Made by a program: the position numbers and the translations under genes. Below the pieces are notes generated by a model that worked only from the letters and a program-made list of their open reading frames with translations, did not search any database and was not told where the DNA came from. Below are positions 1 through 7,147 of a DNA stretch of 20,324 nucleotides, in pieces. Each line of letters opens with the position of its first letter. The stretch's first letter is position 1. The DNA is from Methylophilaceae bacterium UBA6140 (GTDB lineage: Bacteria; Pseudomonadota; Gammaproteobacteria; Burkholderiales; Methylophilaceae), in NCBI GenBank assembly GCA_002423265.1, contig DIVE01000098.1, positions 14,676 through 34,999 of the forward strand. Reading direction: 5' to 3'.

Positions 1-926
1 AGATCAGGCGCATCCACCGGCAGTTTGGCCGCCACCAGCAGTTTGCGTATGCGTGCCACTTCGTCCGCGCTGAGCCAGCCCAGCCTGCGCGAGAGATCGG
101 CCGCGAGCATGGTGCCGGCAGCAACCGCTTCGCCATGCAGCCAGACGCCGTAGCCCATGGCGTTTTCAATGGCATGGCCGAAGGTATGGCCAAGGTTGAG
201 CAGGGCGCGCTCGCCGCTCTCCCGCTCGTCGGCCGCGACCACCTCGGCCTTGTTGCGGCATGAGCGGTAAATGGCATAGCTCATGGCTTCGGTATCCAGC
301 GCATTGAGCTTTTCGACCTTCTGCTCCAGCCATTCGAAGAATTCGAGATCGCGGATGAGGCCGTACTTGATGACTTCTGCCATGCCCGCCGCCAGCTCAT
401 TCGGCGGCAGGGTGTTGAGGGTGGAAATATCGGCCAGCACCAGCTGCGGCTGGTAGAACGCGCCTATCATGTTCTTGCCGAGCGGATGATTGATGCCGGT
501 TTTGCCGCCCACCGACGAATCCACCTGCGAGAGCAACGTGGTCGGCACCTGGATGAACGGCACGCCGCGCAAATAGGTCGCAGCCGCATAGCCGGTGAGG
601 TCACCGATGACGCCACCGCCGAGCGCAATCAGCGTGGTGCTGCGTTCGCAGCGGTTCTCCAGCAGCGCGTCGTAAATCAGGTTCAGCGTCTCGCTGTTCT
701 TGTAGGCTTCGCCGTCGGGCAGAATAATCGGTATGACGCTGACGCCTGCATCCCGCAGCGGCTGCGTGATGCGTTCAAGATACAAGGGAGCGACTGTAGT
801 ATTGGTCACAATCGCGACCTGTTTGCGCTTGAGGTGCGGCAGAATGAGATCCGTCCGCGTCAGAAGATCGCAGCCTATGTGTATCGGGTAACTTCTGTCA
901 CCCAGCGAAACGTCAAGAGTTTGCAT
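1..926 (-). CDS. aroB: 3-dehydroquinate synthase AroB (3' end beyond window)
   Basis: Converts DAHP to 3-dehydroquinate, the second step of the shikimate pathway, in the cytoplasm, using NAD and a divalent metal. The reading frame is open from an ATG at 926 to the window edge, giving 308 complete codons of a family usually about 360 residues long, so roughly 50 C-terminal residues are missing. Visible motifs are the glycine-rich GGGVIGD at residues 103-109, [20 protein letters not shown] at 127-146, and the expected metal ligands Glu184 (AEVIKYG), His247 (NLGHTFGH) and His264 (LHGEAVAAG). The start overlaps the end of aroK by 14 nt, so translation is probably coupled. Family assignment is secure; only the missing end is unknown. 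Confidence 0.97.
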   Translation of the reverse strand, partial: MQTLDVSLGDRSYPIHIGCDLLTRTDLILPHLKRKQVAIVTNTTVAPLYLERITQPLRDAGVSVIPIILPDGEAYKNSETLNLIYDALLENRCERSTTLIALGGGVIGDLTGYAAATYLRGVPFIQVPTTLLSQVDSSVGGKTGINHPLGKNMIGAFYQPQLVLADISTLNTLPPNELAAGMAEVIKYGLIRDLEFFEWLEQKVEKLNALDTEAMSYAIYRSCRNKAEVVAADERESGERALLNLGHTFGHAIENAMGYGVWLHGEAVAAGTMLAADLSRRLGWLSADEVARIRKLLVAAKLPVDAPD

Positions 927-1488
927 TCGATGCCTTCGTTTGTTGCGCTGTTAGTTGAGCCTGCCGCTGCTCCAGCAACTTTTCTATTTCATGGACGATG
1001 GTGCCGACCGCCTGACCGCCGGTATCAACAATGATGTCGGCAATCTCACGATAGAGCGGATCGCGCTCCTCGAACAGTTTCTCAAGCTGCGCGCGCGGGT
1101 TGGCGGTTTGCAGCAGAGGACGGTTCTTGTCGTTGCGCGTTCTTATCCAGAGCTCGTTGACATTGGCCCGCAAGTAGATGACCGTACCATGTTCCTTCAG
1201 GTTTTTGCGGTTTTCCGGCAGCAACACGGCACCGCCGCCGGTTGCCAGCACGATATTTTCGGCGCGGGTCAACTCTTCGATCATGGCAGCCTCACGGCGG
1301 CGGAAACCGGCTTCGCCCTCCAGCTCGAAAATGAGCGGAATGTTCACGCCGGTGCGACGCTCGACCTCATGATCGGTGTCGTAAAAGTCTTTTTTGAAAT
1401 GCCTGGCCACCAGGCGGCCGACCGTGGTTTTGCCAGCACCCATCAACCCGACAAAGAATATGTTTGCCAAAATAGAAATACCTGCCAT
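913..1488 (-). CDS. aroK: Shikimate kinase AroK
   Basis: Phosphorylates shikimate with ATP, the fifth step of the shikimate pathway. The protein has the P-loop GLMGAGKT at residues 14-21, DTDHE at 37-41 (shikimate/metal-binding Asp), FRRRE at 62-66, GGG at 84-86, the LID arginine in NRPLL near 123, and ERDPLYRE near 141-148. As written from ATG 1488 it has 191 residues, slightly long because of a short N-terminal and a longer C-terminal tail. The ATG lacks a purine-rich ribosome site and lies within a perfect hairpin (1476-1505). An in-frame TTG at 1470 would start the protein at ANIFFVG, closer to the usual family N-terminus, with AGG about 10 nt upstream. Function is certain; the start is not. 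Confidence 0.95.
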   Translation of the reverse strand: MAGISILANIFFVGLMGAGKTTVGRLVARHFKKDFYDTDHEVERRTGVNIPLIFELEGEAGFRRREAAMIEELTRAENIVLATGGGAVLLPENRKNLKEHGTVIYLRANVNELWIRTRNDKNRPLLQTANPRAQLEKLFEERDPLYREIADIIVDTGGQAVGTIVHEIEKLLEQRQAQLTAQQTKASNANS

Positions 1489-1505
1489 AGCGTTGGCAGG
1501 TATTT
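1476..1505 (-). promoter_or_regulatory. Perfect 12-bp inverted repeat over the aroK start
   Basis: AAATACCTGCCA (1476-1487) and TGGCAGGTATTT (1494-1505) are exact reverse complements with a 6-nt loop. In aroK-sense RNA the 3' arm is followed by a moderately U-rich stretch (CUAUUUUG). It could be a weak terminator for the pil operon, a structure masking the AGG used by a downstream TTG start of aroK, or a protein-binding palindrome. The sequence does not decide between these. Confidence 0.6.
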
Positions 1506-1552
1506 TAAGTGATTAGTTGCAGTCTGCGCTATCTATAGAATCCCAGCACCAA

Positions 1553-1662
1553 GGAAACACTGATTTATTCGGTTTTATCGTTCCGGCGCAGGCCGGAAAC
1601 CAGCTAAACAAAGGCACTGGACACCGGGCTGCGCCAGTATGACGAATCCATCAGCGCTTTTC
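1553..1662. repeat. Small element with imperfect terminal inverted repeats
   Basis: The left end, GGAAACACTGATTTATTCG from 1553, is matched in inverted orientation by the segment ending at 1662, which reads GAAAAGCGCTGATGGATTCG on the minus strand. I count about 13 of 19 matching positions, with the CTGAT core and ATTCG conserved. The ends resemble those of the element at 3879-4021. There is no coding capacity. It lies between the pilQ stop and aroK, a non-coding stretch of about 190 bases. It looks like a decayed MITE-type or dispersed intergenic repeat. Confidence 0.5.
1578..1645. repeat. Degenerate TTCCGG-type palindromic repeat
   Basis: TCGTTCCGG...CCGGAAACCAG is followed, after a short spacer, by CTGGACACCGGG...CCAGTATGACGA. 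This is the arrangement of the better-preserved copy at 10470-10563, but with several mismatches. It is nested within the terminal-repeat element. ATTCC/GGAAT two-armed palindromes of this kind are common intergenic repeats in proteobacteria; family membership here is inferred by eye. Confidence 0.45.
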
Positions 1663-1664
1663 TG

Positions 1665-1692
1665 ACGAATGGCGAGCCTAACGAATGGCGAG
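1665..1692. repeat. 12-bp direct repeat across the pilQ stop codon
   Basis: ACGAATGGCGAG occurs at 1665-1676 and again at 1681-1692, a period of 16 nt. The second copy encodes the last residues of PilQ (LAIR) and the first lies just past the stop codon. It is probably a small tandem duplication of the gene end. Confidence 0.6.
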
Positions 1693-3855
1693 GTTTTCAT
1701 CCAGCACTCTGGGCGTGATGAAAATCAGCAATTCGGTCTTGTTATTGACCTTTTCCGTGCGCTTGAAGAAATGCCCAAGCACCGGCAGGTTACCGAAGAA
1801 GGGCACCTTGTCCACATCGTTACGCTCGGTCTGTTCATAAATACCGCCGAGCACCGCTGTCTCTCCATTAGCCACCAGCACCTGGGTCTGGACCCGCTGA
1901 GTATTGATGGAAGGAACGCCATTGGTCACTTCACCCCTGCTGTCTTTTTTGACTTCCAGATCCATCACAATCTTGTCATCCGGCGTAATTTGCGGCGTCA
2001 CTTTCAGACTCAGCGTAGCATCCTTGAATTGCACGCTGGTGGCGCCGCTGCTGGTCGCCTGCTGATAAGGAATCTGCGTGCCCTGCTCGATGATCGCCTC
2101 CTGCTGATTGGCCGTCGTCACCCGCGGACTGGAAACCACCTTGCCGCGCAAGTCCGACTCCATCGCAGAGAGTTCGAGATTAAGCAGGAAACCTGCAGGC
2201 AACCGGAACAAGCTCAGGGCAAAATTACCGAATGCGTTGGCCACCGGCAGGTTGACGTTCAGATCCTGCGCACCGCCGGGGCTGGTGCCGAGCAAAAAGC
2301 CGTTACCGGCACTCGATGTCGCCAGCGCTGAAGACCCGACCGGGTTGTTGGCCGTCTCCGTCACCTCGCCGCCTGATGCGGTACGTGTGAGCGTACTGCC
2401 GAGCGTGCCGCTGGACCCGACTCGCGTTTGGCCGGAAGTGGCCTGATGCTGCACGCCGAATCTGGCACCCAGGCTTCTGCTGAAGCCTTCATCGGCAATC
2501 ACCAGCCTGGATTCGATCATCACTTGTTTTACGGCAATATCGATCTTGTTGATGATGTTCTGCACGTTCTCCAGGTTTCTGGGCGTGTCCTGCACGAACA
2601 GGGTATTGGTTCTGGTATCGACCACAGCGCTGCCGCGTTTGGACAGTATGCGCTGTTTGTCGCTGCTGATCAGCTTTCTCAGTTCTTCAGCCTTCTGGTA
2701 ACGCAAGGTGAACACTTCCGTCCGCATCGGTTCCAGTTCCTCGATCTGCTGGGAGGCCTCGAGCGCCGTCTTCTCGCGTGCGGCAATTTCATCGGCTGGT
2801 GCCACCCAGATCACATTGCCGGTCTTGCGCATCGACAAACCCTTGCTCTGCATGATGATATCCAGCGCCTGATCCCATGGCACATCCTTCAGACGCAGGG
2901 TCAGGTTGCCGGTTACGGTATCGCTGCTGATGATATTGAGGCCGGTGAAATCGGCGACGACCTGCAGCACCGACCTGACATCGATATTCTGGAAATTGAG
3001 CGACAGTTTCTCGCCGGCATAGCCCTGACGGCTGCCCTGTACCAGTTTGTTCGGGTCTTCAATCACCGGCTTCACATCGATAATGAACTTCTTGTCGGCC
3101 TGATAGGCGGATTGTTCCCACATGCCGTTCGGTTCTATCGTCATGCGTACATTTTTGCCCTGCTTCATGGTGTCGATGTAAAGCACCGGTGTATTGAAAT
3201 TGGTGACGTTCATGCGGCGCTCGAATTCCGGGCCGACATCGGTATTCACGAAATCGACCACGATCTTCCTGCCCTGCTGCTTGATGTCGATACCTGCCTG
3301 CGCATCTGACAGATCAATCATCACGCGGCCTTCGCCGTTTCTGCCACGGACAAAATCAATGTTGGTGATCCTGTGCGGTTTATCCCCGACTCTGACTTCC
3401 GCAAACCTGGTAACCACGCCCGCCGGGCTTGCAGCCACATCGTTGGGTTGCAAGGTCACCACGACTTCCCGGCCTGACATTTCTGTCGTGTAACCGGTAG
3501 AACGTGACAGATTCAGCACCATGCGTGTTCTGTCCTTGGCCTGCGCAAGACTGATGGTCTTGAGGACACCTTGGTCCACCTGCAAGGAATTCGTCAGCCC
3601 GTTCGCAGTACCGGGAAAATCCAGCGCGATTCGCGGCGGGGTCTTCAGGGAAAATCCGGCCGGCGGATTCTGCAACGGCTCGGTGGTGGTGATGGTGATT
3701 GCCAGACGGTCACCGGGCAGACCGGCAAACTCGATTTTCTCGATTTTGTTTTTCAGCGCAGATTCGTCCTCAGCCACGGCCGATGGCCCGGCCATCACGA
3801 GCAAGGCAAGAATTGCTGCCGCTGTAGTAAAAATTTTGCTCGATTGTCTTTTCAT
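1678..3855 (-). CDS. pilQ: Type IV pilus secretin PilQ
   Basis: Outer-membrane secretin through which the type IV pilus passes. From the ATG at 3855, preceded by AGGTGG at good spacing, the protein has 725 residues; a GTG three codons upstream is a weaker alternative. Residues 1-28 form a signal peptide ending AVA before EDES. Two AMIN-type beta domains follow (about 35-130 and 160-260) that in the family bind peptidoglycan. Next is a secretin short N-terminal domain (about 285-355, with LSLNFQNIDVRSVLQVVADF), then an N1 domain. The C-terminal secretin barrel has VSSPRVTT, the VPFFGNLPVLGHFFK signature and ELLIFITPRV near the end. It is the last gene of pilMNOPQ, but separated from pilP by a repeat element. 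Confidence 0.97.
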   Translation of the reverse strand: MKRQSSKIFTTAAAILALLVMAGPSAVAEDESALKNKIEKIEFAGLPGDRLAITITTTEPLQNPPAGFSLKTPPRIALDFPGTANGLTNSLQVDQGVLKTISLAQAKDRTRMVLNLSRSTGYTTEMSGREVVVTLQPNDVAASPAGVVTRFAEVRVGDKPHRITNIDFVRGRNGEGRVMIDLSDAQAGIDIKQQGRKIVVDFVNTDVGPEFERRMNVTNFNTPVLYIDTMKQGKNVRMTIEPNGMWEQSAYQADKKFIIDVKPVIEDPNKLVQGSRQGYAGEKLSLNFQNIDVRSVLQVVADFTGLNIISSDTVTGNLTLRLKDVPWDQALDIIMQSKGLSMRKTGNVIWVAPADEIAAREKTALEASQQIEELEPMRTEVFTLRYQKAEELRKLISSDKQRILSKRGSAVVDTRTNTLFVQDTPRNLENVQNIINKIDIAVKQVMIESRLVIADEGFSRSLGARFGVQHQATSGQTRVGSSGTLGSTLTRTASGGEVTETANNPVGSSALATSSAGNGFLLGTSPGGAQDLNVNLPVANAFGNFALSLFRLPAGFLLNLELSAMESDLRGKVVSSPRVTTANQQEAIIEQGTQIPYQQATSSGATSVQFKDATLSLKVTPQITPDDKIVMDLEVKKDSRGEVTNGVPSINTQRVQTQVLVANGETAVLGGIYEQTERNDVDKVPFFGNLPVLGHFFKRTEKVNNKTELLIFITPRVLDENLAIR

Positions 3856-3878
3856 ATTTTCCACCTGTTCTTCCCATA

Positions 3879-4021
3879 GGAAGCGCTGATTAATTGGCTA
3901 CGCGGGCGAATTGCTGCGTTGCGCGGTACTCACAACCTCGCTGTATAAAGCATACTATCTCGGCTGTTGCGTTCCGGGCGCCTTACACTTCATCCCGCTC
4001 ACTCATTTAATCAGTGCCTCC
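3879..4021. repeat. MITE-like element between pilP and pilQ
   Basis: The 143-bp stretch is bounded by imperfect 19-bp terminal inverted repeats: GGAAGCGCTGATTAATTGG at 3879 and, read on the minus strand from 4021, GGAGGCACTGATTAAATGA (15 of 19 identical). It fills almost the whole gap between the pilP stop, one base away, and the pilQ ribosome site. The interior has no plausible gene; short plus-strand ORFs across it lack family resemblance. Similar ends occur at 1553-1662. Mobility by a transposase encoded elsewhere is inference. Confidence 0.6.
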
Positions 4022-4022
4022 T

Positions 4023-4586
4023 TTACTCTTGCAGCTCAATGCTGGCATCGCGCTCAACCCACTCGCCGCTCTCTTCATCCTGCACGATTTCCTTCAGCAA
4101 GATACCGGTAGCCTCGATATTTGTGACCAGTCCGAAATTCTGTCCGGCATAGTTACCCACTTTCAGCTGTTGTATGCTGCCATCCGGCGCTTTGATCAGC
4201 GCATATTTCAATCGGGCTTTTTCGATTGAGCCGACAAATTTCAGATTCTCCAGCGGATACAGCTCCAGCGGTTCGCGCGGACGGGTGAGATTCGGCTGCA
4301 AATGACCGCTCGGCGCGTTGATGGCCTTTCTGGCGACAAAGGGGTCGGTCAATATGTCGTCAGCGTTGTATTGCATCGGAACGTAGGGAGTGACTTCGGG
4401 CAAGGGCTCGATCTTCACTTTCATGGTTTTATCGGCATCCCGCATGAATTGGTCAAGATCATCTCCGCCGCCGCCCTGACAGGCTGCCAGCAGCATCGCC
4501 GCCAAAATGGGGGCAAAATGCATTGCGGCTCTGCCTTCACGCGGCAGCTTTTGCATGGCAATCTTATCCAACCCCCTGCGTTTCAT
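4023..4586 (-). CDS. pilP: Type IV pilus assembly lipoprotein PilP
   Basis: Inner-membrane lipoprotein that links the PilN/PilO complex to the PilQ secretin in the periplasm. The 187-residue protein begins at ATG 4586, preceded by GAGAGG at suitable spacing. It has a lipobox LLAAC with the modified cysteine at residue 36. The n-region is unusually long, and later in-frame ATGs at residues 11 and 22 could also serve as starts. After a Gly-rich linker (CQGGGGDD) comes a proline-rich segment, then the PilP beta domain (about 105-187), with LENLKFVGSI, YALIKAPDGSIQQLKVGNYAGQNFG and a C-terminal region typical of the family. The gene lies 40 nt after pilO, with the MITE-like element directly downstream. 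Confidence 0.94.
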   Translation of the reverse strand: MKRRGLDKIAMQKLPREGRAAMHFAPILAAMLLAACQGGGGDDLDQFMRDADKTMKVKIEPLPEVTPYVPMQYNADDILTDPFVARKAINAPSGHLQPNLTRPREPLELYPLENLKFVGSIEKARLKYALIKAPDGSIQQLKVGNYAGQNFGLVTNIEATGILLKEIVQDEESGEWVERDASIELQE

Positions 4587-4626
4587 TCAAAACCTCTCGT
4601 CATACTTGTTTGTGCCGGCATGTTGA

Positions 4627-5313
4627 TCATTTCTTCGCGGCTCTTGCTCTGGCAGCGCTTCTTGCCTTGGTGTCCGCCGCCTTCTTTCGGGCGACTTCCT
4701 CCGCATCCAGATAGCGGTAGGTTTTGGCGACTGCTTCCAGCATCAGCGCGGACTTGTCCTCGGATACCGGGCCGGACCTGGATTTCTTCGCGGCTGACAC
4801 TTTGGTGACCACCACGTCGTTCAAAGTCACGATGCGCGGCAATCTGGAAATGTCTTCCGCAAAGCCGCCTAGATCGTGATAGTTGCCCAGCACCTTGAGC
4901 TGTATCGGCAGCTCGGCGTAAAAATCCCCCACCACTTCCTTGCCAGGCTTGAACAGCTCGAATTCCAGGCCGCGAGCCAGACCGACCTGGTTGATGTCAG
5001 TCAGCAATGCCGCCATTTGCGACTTGTCCGGCAACTGCTTCAACATCTCGCCGAATGTACGATCCACCTCTTCCATCTGCTTTCTGTAGGCATCGAGATT
5101 GATGGCTTGCTTTTTCTTGTCGAGGAACACCTTTCTCAGTTGCGCTTCCTTGTTACGCGATACTTCCAGTTGTTCCAGCGCCGGTTTCCAGAAGAACCAG
5201 TAGCCGGCAGCCACCAGAATCGTCAGCAGCACCAGCAACAGAACGACCTTGATCGGAGGCGGCAAGCTGCCGGTATTCTTGAAGTCAATATTGGTAAAGT
5301 CTGTCAGCTTCAT
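4627..5313 (-). CDS. pilO: Type IV pilus inner-membrane protein PilO
   Basis: Bitopic inner-membrane protein that dimerises with PilN and forms the alignment complex of the pilus machine. It has 228 residues, with a short cytoplasmic N-terminus, a proline patch (LPPP), one transmembrane helix at about residues 21-42, a coiled-coil segment (about 45-95), and a periplasmic ferredoxin-like domain containing LPIQLKVLGNYHDLGGFAEDISRLPRI-type sequence. The tail, from about residue 205, is rich in Lys, Arg and Ala, an extension of low complexity. The start ATG overlaps the pilN stop as ATGA, indicating translational coupling. Confidence 0.95.
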   Translation of the reverse strand: MKLTDFTNIDFKNTGSLPPPIKVVLLLVLLTILVAAGYWFFWKPALEQLEVSRNKEAQLRKVFLDKKKQAINLDAYRKQMEEVDRTFGEMLKQLPDKSQMAALLTDINQVGLARGLEFELFKPGKEVVGDFYAELPIQLKVLGNYHDLGGFAEDISRLPRIVTLNDVVVTKVSAAKKSRSGPVSEDKSALMLEAVAKTYRYLDAEEVARKKAADTKARSAARARAAKK

Positions 5314-5912
5314 GACTTACCCCCCTTGACTCTGGACCCTGCCTTGATTGGTGCTTCAGGCTCAGGCTTTTTCGGTGCTCTCAACCTGACGTTCATCTTG
5401 AAATCGTTGTATTTGATATTGCCGATCATCACTGCCTGAATCTGTACGATATTAGGCGAATGCATTAATTTTGACTCACCCAGATTGCGCAATAGCGCGG
5501 CGATTCTGGCGTTCGAATCGGCGACACCCTCGATTTCGACAAAATTGCCTTTCTGTTTGATTGACTTGAGGAAAGTGCCCTGCGGCAATTGCCTGCTGAC
5601 TTCATCGAGCAGAATCACCGATTGGCTGCGATTGCTTTGCAGATCCTCGACCACCTGCTTTTTCTCCAGCATTTCGCTGATCCTGCTCTTCAACTCCCTG
5701 ATCTCGGCAATCTCCTTGTCGAGCTTGGTGATTGCCGTTTGCAAGCGCTGATTGCGCTCCTCCTGCGCATTGGTTCTTGCACCGATGATGGTATGGCCGA
5801 GAAACACGATAGCCGCCGCCGCAATCACTGTCGCGACAACCATCATGTTGAATTCGCGCTGGCGTTCCGCGCGCCTGATCTGCCTGTACGGCAACAGATT
5901 GATGCGCATCAT
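5310..5912 (-). CDS. pilN: Type IV pilus inner-membrane protein PilN
   Basis: Bitopic membrane protein whose cytoplasmic N-terminal peptide binds PilM and whose periplasmic domain pairs with PilO. The open frame extends upstream to 5942, but I choose the ATG at 5912, which overlaps the pilM stop as ATGA. The protein then begins MMRINLLPYRQIRR, carrying the conserved INLLPYR PilM-binding motif right at its N-terminus; ATG 5909 is equally possible. It has 200 residues, with a transmembrane helix at about 24-44, a coiled coil at about 50-90, a ferredoxin-like domain to about 180, and a basic proline-containing tail. Confidence 0.95.
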   Translation of the reverse strand: MMRINLLPYRQIRRAERQREFNMMVVATVIAAAAIVFLGHTIIGARTNAQEERNQRLQTAITKLDKEIAEIRELKSRISEMLEKKQVVEDLQSNRSQSVILLDEVSRQLPQGTFLKSIKQKGNFVEIEGVADSNARIAALLRNLGESKLMHSPNIVQIQAVMIGNIKYNDFKMNVRLRAPKKPEPEAPIKAGSRVKGGKS

Positions 5913-6982
5913 TGGCTGAAGCTCCGCATCGCCAGGCCGCATGCGATCAACAAGGCCGGCGCGTCACTGGCAATCTGCCTGGTCTTGACCGCTGATCCCG
6001 GCTTCATGCCATGAAACGGGTTGGCAACTACCGTATTGGCGCGTGTGCGCTCCTGCACCGCAATGCTGAGCGCAGGAATCGCGGCACAACCGCCGGCAAG
6101 CACAATGTGATCGACATGATTGTATTGGGTTGAACTGGTAAAGAACTGCACCGCACGCGCGACTTCGGTCGCCAGCGTCTGCACGAAAGGCTGCAGCACA
6201 TCAAGTTCATAGTTCTCGGGCAGGCCGCCCCTGAGTTTGCCGATTTCAGCCTCTTCAGGCGTCAGGCCGTACCTGCGCTGGATTTCCAGTGTCAGCTGGC
6301 TACCACCGAAGCTCTGCTCACTGGTGTAAACCGACTGATTGTCGTGCAGCACATCCACGTGCATCATCGAAGCGCCGATATCCGCAATCATCACCGTCTG
6401 CCCTGCGGCACCATTCGGCAACTGCTGGCTGATCATGGTGTAGGCCGCTTCGGTGGCATAGGTTTCCACATCCATGATGACGACCTTGAGGCCTGCCGCT
6501 TCGGCTGCTGCAATGCGGTCTTCGATTCTTTCCTTGCGCGAGGCTGCGATCAATACTTCAACCTCCTCTTCCGGATTATTCGGCGCCGGACCCAAAACCT
6601 GAAAATCGATATTGACCTCGTCCAGCGGAAAAGGAATGTATTGGTGCGCCTCCGCCTCCACCTGGACTTCCATCTCCTCTTCCCGCATGCCGGCCGGCAT
6701 CAATACCTTCTTGGTGATGACCGCAGCTGCCGGCAGCGCCAGAGCAACGGATTTCTCGCGCGTACCGAGCTGCTTCAACGCACGTCTGATGGCATCAACC
6801 ACGCTGTCGAGGTTGGCGATGTTGCCATCAGCCATCGCTGCCTTTGCCAGCGGCACAATCGCATAACTTTCCAACTTGTACCCTGCCTTGTCGGCGGACA
6901 AATCCACCATCTTGACGAAGGCGGAACTGATGTCCACCCCGATGACATGGGGAGCACTCGTTGTAAAAAAGTCAAACTTCAA
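5909..6982 (-). CDS. pilM: Type IV pilus actin-like ATPase PilM
   Basis: Cytoplasmic actin/FtsA-like protein that binds the PilN N-terminal peptide and connects the pilus motor to the membrane complex. Visible motifs are the first phosphate-binding segment VIGVDISSAFVKMVDLS (about residues 13-29), the second, ADIGASMMHVDVL (centre of the protein), and the adenosine motif VLAGGCAAIPAL towards the C-terminus. The frame is open to 7054, but the family starts close to the first motif. I therefore choose TTG 6982, which has AGAGAG upstream and gives 357 residues, a typical length. A GTG at 7012 is an alternative. It is the first gene of the pil operon and faces mrcA across a divergent promoter region. 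Confidence 0.95.
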   Translation of the reverse strand: MKFDFFTTSAPHVIGVDISSAFVKMVDLSADKAGYKLESYAIVPLAKAAMADGNIANLDSVVDAIRRALKQLGTREKSVALALPAAAVITKKVLMPAGMREEEMEVQVEAEAHQYIPFPLDEVNIDFQVLGPAPNNPEEEVEVLIAASRKERIEDRIAAAEAAGLKVVIMDVETYATEAAYTMISQQLPNGAAGQTVMIADIGASMMHVDVLHDNQSVYTSEQSFGGSQLTLEIQRRYGLTPEEAEIGKLRGGLPENYELDVLQPFVQTLATEVARAVQFFTSSTQYNHVDHIVLAGGCAAIPALSIAVQERTRANTVVANPFHGMKPGSAVKTRQIASDAPALLIACGLAMRSFSQ

Positions 6983-7147
6983 AATTGAAAACTCTCTTTC
7001 ATTATTAGTCACTAAGACGCGATATTGATAATTTACCTTAAACGCTAGCAACAACTACAAATACTGTAAAGTAAATTTTAGATTTTATTTATTGTTTGCG
7101 GCACTTATAATGCCGTCTATTCTGGTCTTTTTGAATGTATCCGAGTC
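6983..7147. promoter_or_regulatory. Divergent pilM / mrcA intergenic region
   Basis: AT-rich spacer between the divergent pil operon and mrcA. On the plus strand there is an exact TATAAT at 7106-7111, about 37 bases before the mrcA start, a good candidate -10 box. The matching -35 region (TTTTAT at 7083-7088, 17-bp spacer) is poor. No clear sigma-70 or sigma-54 promoter for pilM could be picked out by eye, though the AT-rich stretch 7060-7100 is where one would expect it. Confidence 0.4.

Noticed and set aside
3911..4229. Short plus-strand ORFs across the pilP-pilQ gap
   Set aside because: They run through the repeat element and into antisense pilP, with no ribosome site or recognisable protein.
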